From NCBI RefSeq assembly GCF_018128285.1, contig NZ_CP072380.1, forward strand, positions 1,798,001 through 1,862,000: DNA of 64,000 nt, read 5' to 3'. The notes beneath the pieces are model-generated. The model saw only the letters and a list, made by a program, of their open reading frames with translations, did not search any database and was not told the origin of the DNA. How positions within the stretch are numbered: the stretch's first letter is position 1; each line of letters opens with the position of its first letter. A program made the position numbers and the translations under genes. Source of the stretch: Atopobium sp. oral taxon 416. GTDB lineage: Bacteria; Actinomycetota; Coriobacteriia; Coriobacteriales; Atopobiaceae. Below are positions 20,985 through 30,574 of this stretch, piece after piece.

Positions 20985-22005
20985 GTGAATCCTCATTGCT
21001 AGTGCAACAGCGAGGATTAAAGAACAGCGACCCGGGGTCTCTCGCAATGCGATGGTATCCGCGAAAAACAATCAAAGGAGGCTGCCCTGGGCTGCTACCA
21101 TCATCTTAGCTTAGAGAAGCGAGAAGATGTCCCGCTTTCCCACACTGAAGGCAAAGACACATCCCAAGATTGTCAGAAAGCTACACCGCAACAAGTCGAC
21201 CATAGCTTGTAAGTCTGCAACAAGCTCATGCAACCGGGAAGTATCCGATATACGATACAGAGGCATCTGTTGTACAGGGGCACTGCAACAGGCACAGGCA
21301 GTGAAGTCTCAAAGAGCCTTTGTGCCTGTGTGCAGGACAAGACTGTCAACTGTCAGCTATCACCACAACAGATCACAGGAAGACCCACACTAAAGAAGGG
21401 ATCATCTCCTGTAGCCTGTGCCACGCTCTGCAGAGCTATCAGTGATCGCACACTTAAAGATAGCTTGGTCTTGTACGTATCGAGTTCCCCACGATGTCGC
21501 CGACAGACCTGATAAGGCAGAGGAGCGCTTTAAGGATCAAAGACTGAGAAGGCAGATAGCACACTGTGGGAAAGATAAGGGGCCTTACACTTGTCAGCAG
21601 GAAGCACAAGATACCTAAGCGCTACCTTTTGCACAGACACATACAGCACAAGCTGTAACTGAGACAGGAAAGCTTGCTGTATTTGGTTGTCCTGTCAAGA
21701 CCAGCACACCAAAGAGAGACAAAGAGATCTGCACAGCACAGAGATGTCACACAGACACTGAAAGCTAAGTTTCTCTTCTGTCTGCCTTATCACCTGTGAC
21801 AAAAAGTGAGCGTTGAAAGACAGCTATGGCCCTATCTAAGAGTACCTCCCAAAGTGTACAAGCTTTCCTGATGCCACCTTATCTGAAGTCAGACAGCTCT
21901 ATACGAATGCTACCAACCTAAGACCGAATAGATGCCTCGCTAACAAGACACCCTGGGACGTCTTTCACTTTCAGACATTGCAGTTGGTAGGGGAATTTGA
22001 GGCGG
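20985..22005 (+). pseudogene. Decayed IS30-family element, second subtype (copy A)
   Basis: Begins near CATTGCTAGTGCAACAGCGA and ends near TTGCAGTTGGTAGGGGAATT. Translation in pieces gives GCYHHLSLEKREDVPLSH (from 21091), then SPQQITGRPTLKK near 21370, then AISDRTLKDSL, and finally CLANKTPWDVFHFQTLQL near 21950, i.e. the order of an IS30 transposase broken by many stops and shifts. Its 3' half is repeated at 41935-42460 (inverted) and 61557-62815. Occupies the gap between the cyclophilin and zinc-ribbon genes. Confidence 0.7.
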
Positions 22006-22018
22006 GAAGCTTTAGACA

Positions 22019-23083
22019 TCAGTTAGAGTTATTTGCATCTGAGCCTGCACTATCCGAATTACCGGAATCGCTGGAATTATTTGAATCCGAATCGTTTGAA
22101 TCGCCCGAGTCAGAATCGCTTGAGTCCTTCTCCTGAGGCTTCCAGGAATCATAGTTCTGCTCAAAGAGCGCCTGATACGAGTTCTTCCCATCGTCACGCT
22201 TGGCCGAGTCAAGCCCAAAGAGCACGTCGTCTTTGTCCGTGTCTCCCCCGTTTGCTTTGGCCCAAGCATTCATCAACTCATCCGACCAGTTACGCAGCCA
22301 GTTACCCAGGGTCGTGATGTTGTTGATATCGTCGTTATAGGTGCCGGTCGAGGTGTCGATGTCCTGAATCTTGTTGATCAGGTTGCTCAGGTCGTTGGCG
22401 TCCTGCTGTGCGGTCTGGTACCCCTGCGTATAGTCGGGGTTACGCGAATCGAGGGCATCACGCAGACTCTGCTCACTTGAGTAGAGCTTATCCTTCAGGT
22501 CCCCGAGGTCGGCATAGTAGTTGTTGACCTCCTCAAAGATCTGCTGGTCCCCATTTTTGGTGGCATCGTTGATGTCGCTGTCCTGGCTCGCGAGCTTGCT
22601 GCGCTCCCCCGGAAACCCCGCCATCGACGTATCCGCCGCCTCCGTGGCTTTGAGCGAATAAGGATCCGGGTTCCAAGGCTGCGTGATCAGCAGCACCGCG
22701 CCACCGACCACGATCAAGGCTGCGATAAACGAGACGAGGAACACCCTCCGGCGCGGCATACGCTCATTGGCGGTAGTCGCAGAATAGGGATCCGAGGCTG
22801 CCGGAATCGCGCTCGCCAGATGGGGCTTTTCCTGTTGCTGCTGGAGCTGGACCGCAGCCTTTTCGGCAGGCTGTATCGCCTCTTCCTCAACCGGCATGCC
22901 GCAGTTGGGACACACCGTAGCCCCTTCAGGGATCAGCGCGCCGCAACTCTTGCAGTATCGCTCAGTCTGTATCGCTGAAGCGTCCGGAACCGCTTTCGTC
23001 AGATCTGCGTGGCATGCCGGGCAGATCGTAAGGCCGTCAGCAATGTGTGTTCCACAATATGGGCAAATCAAACCTTCCTCCAA
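22019..23083 (-). CDS. Zinc-ribbon single-pass membrane protein
   Basis: 354 residues. Two zinc ribbons at the N-terminus: CPYCG/CPACH (7-26) and CKSCG/CPNCG (45-63). One membrane segment at about 115-135 (RVFLVSFIAALIVVGGAVLL). The outer part (about 150-315) is helical and may form a coiled coil; the last 35 residues are almost only Ser, Asp and Asn, a low-complexity tail. I do not know the function. Such zinc-ribbon membrane proteins are common in Coriobacteriia and Firmicutes, and may bind a cytoplasmic partner through the ribbons. Confidence 0.75.
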   Translation of the reverse strand: MEEGLICPYCGTHIADGLTICPACHADLTKAVPDASAIQTERYCKSCGALIPEGATVCPNCGMPVEEEAIQPAEKAAVQLQQQQEKPHLASAIPAASDPYSATTANERMPRRRVFLVSFIAALIVVGGAVLLITQPWNPDPYSLKATEAADTSMAGFPGERSKLASQDSDINDATKNGDQQIFEEVNNYYADLGDLKDKLYSSEQSLRDALDSRNPDYTQGYQTAQQDANDLSNLINKIQDIDTSTGTYNDDINNITTLGNWLRNWSDELMNAWAKANGGDTDKDDVLFGLDSAKRDDGKNSYQALFEQNYDSWKPQEKDSSDSDSGDSNDSDSNNSSDSGNSDSAGSDANNSN

Positions 23084-23131
23084 GCCCCGACACAGATGTC
23101 CTGCTCAAAGCCTAACACGAACCTGTGAAGG

Positions 23132-25810
23132 CTACGCAAGCTCTTCCAACACATACGGTAAAATTCCTCCAGCGCAGATGAAGCGTCCCTCACGCGGGGT
23201 ATCCACGCGTACGGTCACCGTGAAGCTCACCTGAGAGTCACCCTGCTTGGTGGCATGAACCTCAACCTTAGACGGATTCGGCAGACCCTTTGAGAGGTCG
23301 ATTGCGTCGACCACGTAGGTCTCGCTGCCGTCGAGCCCCAGGCTCTGAGCATTCTGTCCCCCTTCATACTGCAGCGGGACAATGCCCATACCGATCAGAT
23401 TCGAACGGTGGATCCGCTCGAAGCTCTCAGCGATCACAGCTTTAACCCCGAGCAGCGCAGGACCCTTGGCTGCCCAATCACGGCTGGATCCGGAGCCGTA
23501 CATTTTGCCGGCAAGTACGATCTGTTCGGTGTTATGCTGCTTGTAGTCCATCGCCGCATCATAGATGCTGGTGATCTTTCCGGTCTCAAAGTCACGGGTC
23601 CAGCTGCCGACCTTGCCTTCAGCCAACGCGTTCTCCAGCTTCACGTTCGCGAAGGTACCGCGCATCATCACTTCGTGGTTGCCGCGGCGAGTGCCATAGG
23701 TATTCCAATCTTCCTGCCTCACCCCATGCTCAAGCAGATATTTGGCAGCCGGGGAATCCGGAGCGATCGCGCCTGCCGGGGAGATGTGGTCAGTGGTCAC
23801 AAAGTCACCGAGCAACGCCAGTACACGGGCATCCTTGACCGTTGCGGTGGTCTCTTTGACCGCATCCTCAAAATACGGAGGACGGCGTATATAGGTGGAC
23901 TTTGGATCCCAGGCATACGTATCAGAGGGGACCGCTGGGATGTCCTGCCAGGCCTTTGAGCCCTGATACACATTCTTGTTGGACTGCGCATAGATCTCAG
24001 GCTTTACGACCATCTTTACGACCGACTGGATCTCAGCATTGGTCGGATAGATGTCAGAGAGCATCACAGGCTTGCCGTCAGCGCCAGTGCCTAGCGGATC
24101 TTTGGTTAGGTCGGTATCAAGGGTCCCAGCCAGCGAATAGGCGACGACGAGCGCCGGCTGCATCAGATAGTTCTGCGCGACATCCGGGGAGATTCTGCCG
24201 TCGAAGTTACGGTTACCGGAGAGCGCTGAGGTGAGCTCCATGTCCTGGGCATGCTCGTGCATTCCCGGGGCCAAAGGGCCGGAGTTGCCGATGCAGCTCA
24301 TGCAGCCAAAGCCGCAGACAAAGAAACCGAGGTCTTCAAGCGGTTCGACAAGCCTTGCATCCTTCAGGATCTGCAAGGTCGCATGTGAGCCCGGAGCCAG
24401 GATCTTCTTGACCCAACCTTTCGGCTTGAGGCCGTGCTCGACAGCGTGCCTCGCTAAGAGGCCTGCCGCGATCATCATCGCCGGGTCGGTTGCGGTCGTG
24501 CAGCTTGTGATTGCGGCGATCGCCACTGCGCCGTGCTTGATCTGGTAGGTATGGTTGCCAAGCGTCGCAGTGAACTCGTGGTCAAAGTCAGCGTGGTTGT
24601 GCTCTTTGCTGACCTTCTCAAAACGGGCCGGGAGCTCTGCGAGCGTCACGCGGTTGTGCGGACGGGAAGGTCCAGCCAGGCAGGAATCGATGGTGGAAAG
24701 ATCGAGGGTCAGCGTACGGGCGTAGTGGGCCTGAGGACGGTCCCCAATCATCTGCTGGACCTTAAGGTATCTCTGTGCAAAGGCGATCTCCTTCGGATCG
24801 CGGCAAGTGAGTTTCAAGTAATCGAAGGTCTTATCATCCGCTGGGAAGAGCGTGGCAGTGGCTCCATACTCAGGGGTCATGTTCGCGATGCAGGCACGCT
24901 GGGTAGCGGTCAGGGTCTTGACACCGTCGCCGGTCACCTCAACCAGGGAACCTACGACTTGCGCCTGACGGAGCAGCTGGCAGACGCGCAGGGCCAAGTC
25001 CATGCCGCTCGCACCCTCCGGCAGTTTGCCAGTGAGCTTCAGCTCTACGACTTCAGGTACAAGCATCGAGATCGGCTGGCCTAATGCAGCAGCCTCAGCC
25101 TCGATGCCGCCGACGCCCCAACCCATAACGGAGATACCGTTGACGGTGGTGGTGTGGGAGTCGGTGCCGACGAGCGTGTCGAAGCACGCCATCGTTCCGT
25201 CACCCTTCCACAGCGCGTCGGTGCCCACAACCTTGGAGATGAGCTCCATGTTGAGTTGGTGGCAGATACCGGACCCAGGCGGGATGATCTTGACGTTCTG
25301 GAAGGAGGAGGATGCCCACTTCAGGAAGGAGAAACGCTCAGCGTTGCGCTTGGCCTCGATGTGCTCGTTGGTAACGAGGGCATCCGAAGTGCTCGCTTTG
25401 TCTGCGATGACGGAGTGGTCGACCACAAGCGTACAGGGAACGCGGGGGTTGATCTTGGTCGGGTCCCCACCGCGCTTGGCAAGGGCATCACGCATTGCAG
25501 CGAAGTCGACGAAGACCGGCACGCCGGTGAAGTCCTGGAAAAGGACGCGGGAAGGCATATAGTCGATCTCTTTGCCGGCGTGGCCCTCCTCGGCGGCCTC
25601 GAAGATGCGCAGTGTGGACTCGACCGCCTGCTCGTCGCTGTCGGCGCAGCGGATCACATTCTCAAGCAGAATCACCAACGCGCGCGGGAGTTTCTCCACC
25701 CCGGGGATATCGGAGACGACGATCGCCTGGCGCTGAGTGCCGTCAACGGTTACTGTTTTCGGCTTGCGCGCGGCTGCGATAGCGCTGGAGAAGTCCTTTG
25801 TGACGTTCAT
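23132..25810 (-). CDS. acnA: Aconitate hydratase A
   Basis: Isomerises citrate and isocitrate with a [4Fe-4S] cluster. 892 residues, normal for AcnA. Cluster ligands are in SCTTATDP (near 440) and CGFGCMSCIGNSGPL (near 505). RVLFQDFTGVPVFVDFAAMRD and the swivelling domain GSGSSRDWAAKGP (near 775) are also diagnostic. No other TCA genes are nearby. The first 22 codons overlap the end of the upstream ATPase in another frame (68 bases), which is unusually long; a GAGG lies seven bases before the ATG. Confidence 0.95.
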   Translation of the reverse strand: MNVTKDFSSAIAAARKPKTVTVDGTQRQAIVVSDIPGVEKLPRALVILLENVIRCADSDEQAVESTLRIFEAAEEGHAGKEIDYMPSRVLFQDFTGVPVFVDFAAMRDALAKRGGDPTKINPRVPCTLVVDHSVIADKASTSDALVTNEHIEAKRNAERFSFLKWASSSFQNVKIIPPGSGICHQLNMELISKVVGTDALWKGDGTMACFDTLVGTDSHTTTVNGISVMGWGVGGIEAEAAALGQPISMLVPEVVELKLTGKLPEGASGMDLALRVCQLLRQAQVVGSLVEVTGDGVKTLTATQRACIANMTPEYGATATLFPADDKTFDYLKLTCRDPKEIAFAQRYLKVQQMIGDRPQAHYARTLTLDLSTIDSCLAGPSRPHNRVTLAELPARFEKVSKEHNHADFDHEFTATLGNHTYQIKHGAVAIAAITSCTTATDPAMMIAAGLLARHAVEHGLKPKGWVKKILAPGSHATLQILKDARLVEPLEDLGFFVCGFGCMSCIGNSGPLAPGMHEHAQDMELTSALSGNRNFDGRISPDVAQNYLMQPALVVAYSLAGTLDTDLTKDPLGTGADGKPVMLSDIYPTNAEIQSVVKMVVKPEIYAQSNKNVYQGSKAWQDIPAVPSDTYAWDPKSTYIRRPPYFEDAVKETTATVKDARVLALLGDFVTTDHISPAGAIAPDSPAAKYLLEHGVRQEDWNTYGTRRGNHEVMMRGTFANVKLENALAEGKVGSWTRDFETGKITSIYDAAMDYKQHNTEQIVLAGKMYGSGSSRDWAAKGPALLGVKAVIAESFERIHRSNLIGMGIVPLQYEGGQNAQSLGLDGSETYVVDAIDLSKGLPNPSKVEVHATKQGDSQVSFTVTVRVDTPREGRFICAGGILPYVLEELA

Positions 25811-28199
25811 AGTTTGCCTCAGCTTTCTTTACGGCCCTCATCAAAAGGCCGTTCCCATAGATGTCATGTTGGAAGTGAGTATAGAGACGGTTGAAAAGTA
25901 TACAGGCAAGCGTCCCTACTAGTACAAGATGTATCCCCATCGTCTCTGTGGAGGCCTGAAGGAGGAAAAAGTTTCCAAAAAGCAACGACCCTCCAACAAC
26001 GCCGATCCCCACAGTGACCAAAAGCCCGATGCGCAGGGGTGTCAGTGGCTGCGAGATCCGATAGATGAAAGCGATGCCGACGATGCAGGAGAGCCACACG
26101 CACAGCGTCGACTCCCGTGCAAAGCCCCAGCTGAAGATATCCTCCGCAGCCATCGTCGCCACCACCGCGGCCACGATCGAGATCGAAGCCGGCAGCGACC
26201 TTGTCAGCACATTGACCAAAAAGTCCCCGTGCAGGCGTTCATGGTTCGGCTCCAGAGCGAGCACAAAAGAGGGATAGCCGATAATCAAGCCAGAGATGAA
26301 GGAGATCTGGATCGGCATGAACGGATAGGGAGGGAAAAAGATACTGATCAGGCACAGCACGATCGAGAAGACCGTCTTAACGAGGAAGAGCGAGGCGGAG
26401 CGCTGCAGGTTGTTGATCGAGCGGCGTCCCTCTGCCACGATGTCCGGCAGGTGCGAGAAGTCGTTGTCCGCCAGGACCACCTCAGCCACGTTCCTCGTCG
26501 CAGCGGACCCTGACGCCATCGCTATCGAGCAATCCGCCTTCTTGAGCGCCAGGACATCGTTGACGCCGTCGCCGGTCATAGCGACGGTGTGGCCCTCACG
26601 TTGGAGCTCTTCGATGATGGCACGCTTCTGCTGCGGGGTCACCCGCCCGAAGATGCGCTTGTGCCTGACGACCTTCTTCAATTCCTTCGTGTTGTGGATC
26701 GTGGAGAGGTCAACGCAGCGGTCGGCACCAACCACCCCCACCTGCTTTGCGATCTGCGAGGCGGTCCGGGCGTCGTCACCGGTGATGACGCGGACATTGA
26801 CGCCCTGCCTGGTGAAATACTTGATCGTGTCGGCAGCATAGGGGCGGATCTCATCTTGGATCACGACCAAGCCGAAGGGCCGAAACGAGCCCGTGATGGA
26901 GCCCTCCTTGGTGAAGCCGGACACCTCCCCCACCACAAGGAAGCGTGAAGCCGGCGAATAGTGCTTGCGGATCCTGTAGAGCTTGTTGTAGTCGACCCCC
27001 ATCACGAACTGGCCGGCGCCCAACACGTAGGCGTGCCCGTCTTTGGCGATGCAGCCAGAATACTTGCGCTCCGAGGAGAACGGGACCGTGGCCCGCACCG
27101 CATCGCTGTGCGTCGGGATCTCCTCGACGTAGCTCAAAAGTGCCTTGGCGGTCTCATTCGCATCGGATTCCTGGGAGCGGACGATCAGGGCACAGACTGA
27201 CTCTATCTGCCGTTTGCTCTCATGGTTGAGTGGCACAATATCCTCTACGCTCATTCTGCCTGAGGTGATGGTGCCGGTCTTGTCCAGACAGATCGTATCC
27301 ACACGCGCGAGCGTCTCCACACAGTAACTCTGCTGGATCAGCACTTTCTTGCTACCCAAACGGATCGTGGCGATTGCGATCACCGAGGACGTCAACAGGA
27401 TCAATCCCTGCGGGATCATGGAAACCAGAGCGGCGACCGTGCTCAGAATGGCAGCGTTGATATCCATGTGCTCGAAGAAGACGCTGCGCAGAAAGAGGCC
27501 GACCCCTAAAGGCGGCATCAAAAACGTCGAGAAGCGCACGATCATGTTCAGGGTGTCGCGGATCTGCGATCTGATCGGCTTGATGCATTTGGCCTCAGTA
27601 TTGAGGCGTGCGGCATAGCCCTCCTTGCCCACACGGGTCACGCGGGCCATGAGGCTCCCCGAAGCGACAAAGCTGCCGCTTAAGATTTCGTCACCTTCGC
27701 TCTTCTCGATGCGGTCTGCCTCGCCGGTGAGCAGACTCTCGTCCATCGTAACGGAACCAGCGATGATCTGAGCGTCGGCGGGCACCTGATCCCCGTGGGA
27801 GAGGCTCACAATATCGTCCTGTACAAGCTCGGAGACTGGAACTTCCTGCCGCTTGTGGTCACGGATCACGGCCACGTTCTGTACGGTCATGACCGAGAGC
27901 TTGTCCACCGTGAGCTTGGCGCGCACCTCCTGCACGACGCCCACGATCAGGTTGGCGATCACGATGCCCATAAATAGCAGGTTGCGGTACTCACCGGTGA
28001 AAATGACAAGCGCCGCCAGCACCACATTGACGCCGTTAAAGAGCGTAAAGGTGTGCTCGGCGATGATCTGAGGAATCGTTTTGGTCTTTACGTCAGTGTC
28101 GGAGTTGACCTTACCGGCCTTGACCCGCTGCTCAACCTCTCGTGAAGTAAGCCCGCAAACATCAGGGGTAATTTCCGCTTTTGGCACACAATCTCCCAC
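25743..28199 (-). CDS. Cation-transporting P-type ATPase (CtpE-like)
   Basis: 818 residues. P-type ATPase hallmarks: phosphorylation motif DKTGTIT near 313, TGES-type LLTGEADR near 155, TGDGVNDVLALKKADCSIAM near 565, and hinge region. The membrane ion site reads SMIPQGLILLTS (segment 4). Six N-terminal core and C-terminal segments can be seen. The overall sequence recalls the actinobacterial CtpE group (calcium uptake in mycobacteria) more than heavy-metal pumps, as there is no CPC motif and no N-terminal metal-binding domain. The ion is inferred. The C-terminal 25 residues run into acnA. Confidence 0.85.
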   Translation of the reverse strand: MGDCVPKAEITPDVCGLTSREVEQRVKAGKVNSDTDVKTKTIPQIIAEHTFTLFNGVNVVLAALVIFTGEYRNLLFMGIVIANLIVGVVQEVRAKLTVDKLSVMTVQNVAVIRDHKRQEVPVSELVQDDIVSLSHGDQVPADAQIIAGSVTMDESLLTGEADRIEKSEGDEILSGSFVASGSLMARVTRVGKEGYAARLNTEAKCIKPIRSQIRDTLNMIVRFSTFLMPPLGVGLFLRSVFFEHMDINAAILSTVAALVSMIPQGLILLTSSVIAIATIRLGSKKVLIQQSYCVETLARVDTICLDKTGTITSGRMSVEDIVPLNHESKRQIESVCALIVRSQESDANETAKALLSYVEEIPTHSDAVRATVPFSSERKYSGCIAKDGHAYVLGAGQFVMGVDYNKLYRIRKHYSPASRFLVVGEVSGFTKEGSITGSFRPFGLVVIQDEIRPYAADTIKYFTRQGVNVRVITGDDARTASQIAKQVGVVGADRCVDLSTIHNTKELKKVVRHKRIFGRVTPQQKRAIIEELQREGHTVAMTGDGVNDVLALKKADCSIAMASGSAATRNVAEVVLADNDFSHLPDIVAEGRRSINNLQRSASLFLVKTVFSIVLCLISIFFPPYPFMPIQISFISGLIIGYPSFVLALEPNHERLHGDFLVNVLTRSLPASISIVAAVVATMAAEDIFSWGFARESTLCVWLSCIVGIAFIYRISQPLTPLRIGLLVTVGIGVVGGSLLFGNFFLLQASTETMGIHLVLVGTLACILFNRLYTHFQHDIYGNGLLMRAVKKAEANYERHKGLLQRYRSRAQAENSNR

Positions 28200-28226
28200 A
28201 ACAAGTACTGTCCGTCTTCTTTATTA

Positions 28227-28266
28227 AAGAATAAGTATCCCCAATTAAGAATAAGTATCCCCAATT
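28227..28266. repeat. Perfect 20-bp tandem duplication
   Basis: AAGAATAAGTATCCCCAATT occurs twice head to tail, at 28227-28246 and 28247-28266, in the short gap between the P-type ATPase start and the tRNA gene. Probably a slippage product in the upstream region of the ATPase gene. Confidence 0.9.
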
Positions 28267-28327
28267 ATCCCAAGTCACACTGAAGACGGTTTAAAAAATC
28301 ATATGTTCTATGCACCAGAAAATAAAA

Positions 28328-28404
28328 TGGTGCTCTCGGTGGGGTTCGAACCCACGACCTTTCGCTCCGGAGGCGAACGCTCTGATCCACTGCGCTACGA
28401 GAGC
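28328..28404 (-). tRNA. tRNA-Arg (anticodon CCG)
   Basis: On the minus strand a cloverleaf forms: acceptor GCTCTCG/CGAGAGC with discriminator A and encoded CCA, D arm GCGCAGTGGATCAGAGC, anticodon arm TTCGC-CTCCGGA-GCGAA giving anticodon CCG, and T arm GTGGG-TTCGAAC-CCCAC. Reads the arginine codon CGG. Confidence 0.95.
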
Positions 28405-28568
28405 AACAACACTTAGGCAGTATACCCCTCCTCATATTAATTTGAGAAGTCAAAATAGAGAACTGAGTGGCGTCAGCGCGGAGATACCCCTACACTCTAT
28501 ATATGAGAGTATCATCCAACATGGTTTAATTGAGTGAACTATATCGTATGTCATAAGAGGGTTTCGCT

Positions 28569-29591
28569 ATGATAGCTGTCGTCAAATCGAGCGCCACGCC
28601 CGAGCAGTTGGCTCACTTCGTCACGTGGATTGAGCATCACGGATTCAAGGCCAACGTCTCCAAAGGGGAAAATGAGACCATTGTCGGTATCATCGGCGAC
28701 ACCTCCAAGATCGATCCGTTCCTGATTGAATCGATGGACATTATCGACCATGTGGCGAAGGTCTCCGAACCCTACAAAAAGGCCAACCGCAAGTTCCATC
28801 CTGAGAACTCCGTGATCGACTGCGGCTTCAACGTTAAGATCGGCGCCGGCAACTTCCAGGTGATCGCCAGTGTCTCCACCGACGATGGGAGATCGGTGGA
28901 TAACTTGGCACAGCGCGCCCATAAAGCAGGAGCGGGGCTTCTCACCGCCGATGTCTACAACATGAAGATCTCCCCCTACCTCTACAAGGGGCTACAGCAG
29001 GATAACCTCACCGCGCTCGTCGAGGCAGCCCACGCCGCTCAGCTGCCCGCCGTGGCGGAGATCCTCGACACCCGCGACGTACAGGCCTTCATTGACGCCG
29101 ATATCGACGTCTTCCAGGTGAGCAGCAAGAGTATGGAGGACTATCCGCTGCTGAAAGAGTTGGGCAAAACGCAGAAGCCCGTCATCATCAAGCGCGCTGT
29201 CAGCGCAACGGTCGATGATTGGCTCATGGCCGCAGAGTACGTGATGAGCGAGGGCAATGAGGACGTGATCCTGTGCGAGTGTGGCCTCAAGAGCTCAGAG
29301 CAGCGCTACCGCCGCGTGCTCGACGTCTCCTCGATCGTCGCCGTCCACCAGCTCTCCCATCTGCCGATCATCTGCAACCCCTCCAAAGCCTCCAGCTTAG
29401 CGCGCTATGTGGAGCCACTCTCCCTGGCAGCCTGCGCTACGGGCGCCGACGGCCTTGAGATCGATATCAAGGCAGACAACAGCGGTGATCCCCTCGATGA
29501 GACGGGGCGCGCGGTCGATCTGGACTCTTTTGCTTCGACCATGAAGAAGATTGCTGCGCTGCACGCAACCTTAGGAAAGGCGAGCGAGTAG
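28569..29591 (+). CDS. DAHP-synthase-like protein with degenerate active site
   Basis: 340 residues, shaped like type I DAHP synthase of the AroF/AroA-beta group: a ferredoxin-like N-terminal domain (1-65) and a TIM barrel (about 85-335). The fold-level matches are good (PVIIKRAVSATVDDWLMAAEY; SHLPIICNPSKAS; CATGADGLEI), but the catalytic boxes are changed. AGPCxVE reads ASVSTDD (100-106), so the metal-binding Cys is Ser. RGGxxKPRTSP reads TADVYNMKISP (126-136). CERGIRT reads CECGLKS (236-242). DPSH reads NPSK (270-273), so the metal His is Lys. It is the first gene of the aro operon. It may be inactive and regulatory, or do another reaction. Annotation pipelines will probably call it DAHP synthase. 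Confidence 0.75.
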   Translation: MIAVVKSSATPEQLAHFVTWIEHHGFKANVSKGENETIVGIIGDTSKIDPFLIESMDIIDHVAKVSEPYKKANRKFHPENSVIDCGFNVKIGAGNFQVIASVSTDDGRSVDNLAQRAHKAGAGLLTADVYNMKISPYLYKGLQQDNLTALVEAAHAAQLPAVAEILDTRDVQAFIDADIDVFQVSSKSMEDYPLLKELGKTQKPVIIKRAVSATVDDWLMAAEYVMSEGNEDVILCECGLKSSEQRYRRVLDVSSIVAVHQLSHLPIICNPSKASSLARYVEPLSLAACATGADGLEIDIKADNSGDPLDETGRAVDLDSFASTMKKIAALHATLGKASE

Positions 29592-29593
29592 CT

Positions 29594-30574
29594 ATGGAGA
29601 TGGATAAGAAGATCGTTCCGGGACGCGTCGGCGTCATCGGTCTCGGCCTTATGGGAGGCTCCTTTGCCAAAGCCTTTGCGAAGGCCGGTGTTGAGGTCTA
29701 CGGCTACGACGTCGCAGAAGACGTGATGGAGCAGGCAGAGGTAGAGACGATCGTGGGGCGCCTCACCGACGACGTGATCCCCACCTGTGAGCTCATCATT
29801 ATCGCCTCCTACCCGAAGGCCTGCATCGAGGAGCTCGCCCGCATCGCGCCTTTGGTCTCCGCCGGCGCGATCGTTATGGACACCGGCGGCGTCAAGAAAG
29901 TGATCTGCGATCAGTGCTTCCCAATCGCGGCGAACTACCCCTTCACCTTTGTGGGTTGCCACCCGATGGCCGGCACCCAGCACTCCGGCTTCGCGCACGC
30001 CCGCGCCAACATGTTCCACAACGCACCGCTCGTAATTGTCCCACCGAAGATAGACGACTTTGCTCGACTCGATCTTCTGGAGTGCATGAAGAAACTGATG
30101 AAGCCGGTCGGCTTTGCACGGTTCACACTCACGACCGCCGAAGAGCACGACAAGATCATCGCCTTCACTTCCCAGCTCGCCCACGTGGTCTCCAACGCCT
30201 ATGTCAAGAGCCCTGAAGCGAAGGTCCACGACGGGTTCTCCGCCGGTTCTTACCGAGACCTGACCCGTGTCGCGTGTCTCAACGCCGACATGTGGACCGA
30301 GCTCTTCTTGGACAACGCAGACAACCTGTCCGCAGAGATCGGCTGCCTGATTGAGAATCTTCGAAAGTACAAGATTGCGATCGATGATCGCAATCCGCAC
30401 TACCTGCACGAGCTCCTCGCTGAGGGCGATCGTCGCAAGCGCGAAATTGAGGGAGAGATAGACCATGACAGATACACCAAACGCCACCACCATCGAGGTG
30501 CCAACTACCTCAAAGACCTATCTGTGCCGTGTGGGAGCCCACATCTTGTCCCAGGTCGGAAACATCACCCGTGA
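29594..30574 (+). CDS. tyrA: Prephenate dehydrogenase
   Basis: NAD(P)-dependent oxidative decarboxylation of prephenate toward tyrosine. The Rossmann motif GVIGLGLMGGSFAKAFAKAG is at residues 13-32. The catalytic histidine region reads VGCHPMAGTQHSGFAHA (near 119-135); the helical dimerisation domain follows with HDKIIAFTSQLAHVVSNAY. 326 residues. The last 36 residues run 110 bases into aroB in another frame and read like non-protein sequence (RYTKRHHHRGANY); the ancestral stop was probably just before the aroB start. Two bases after the DAHP-synthase-like gene. Confidence 0.9.
   Translation: MEMDKKIVPGRVGVIGLGLMGGSFAKAFAKAGVEVYGYDVAEDVMEQAEVETIVGRLTDDVIPTCELIIIASYPKACIEELARIAPLVSAGAIVMDTGGVKKVICDQCFPIAANYPFTFVGCHPMAGTQHSGFAHARANMFHNAPLVIVPPKIDDFARLDLLECMKKLMKPVGFARFTLTTAEEHDKIIAFTSQLAHVVSNAYVKSPEAKVHDGFSAGSYRDLTRVACLNADMWTELFLDNADNLSAEIGCLIENLRKYKIAIDDRNPHYLHELLAEGDRRKREIEGEIDHDRYTKRHHHRGANYLKDLSVPCGSPHLVPGRKHHP

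Noticed and set aside
25154-25894. A 246-codon plus-strand frame opposite acnA
   Set aside because: Antisense to a well-conserved aconitase; no homology and no ribosome-binding site.
28227-28266. Tandem repeat as a CRISPR array
   Set aside because: Only two adjoining units without spacers; no cas genes in the window.
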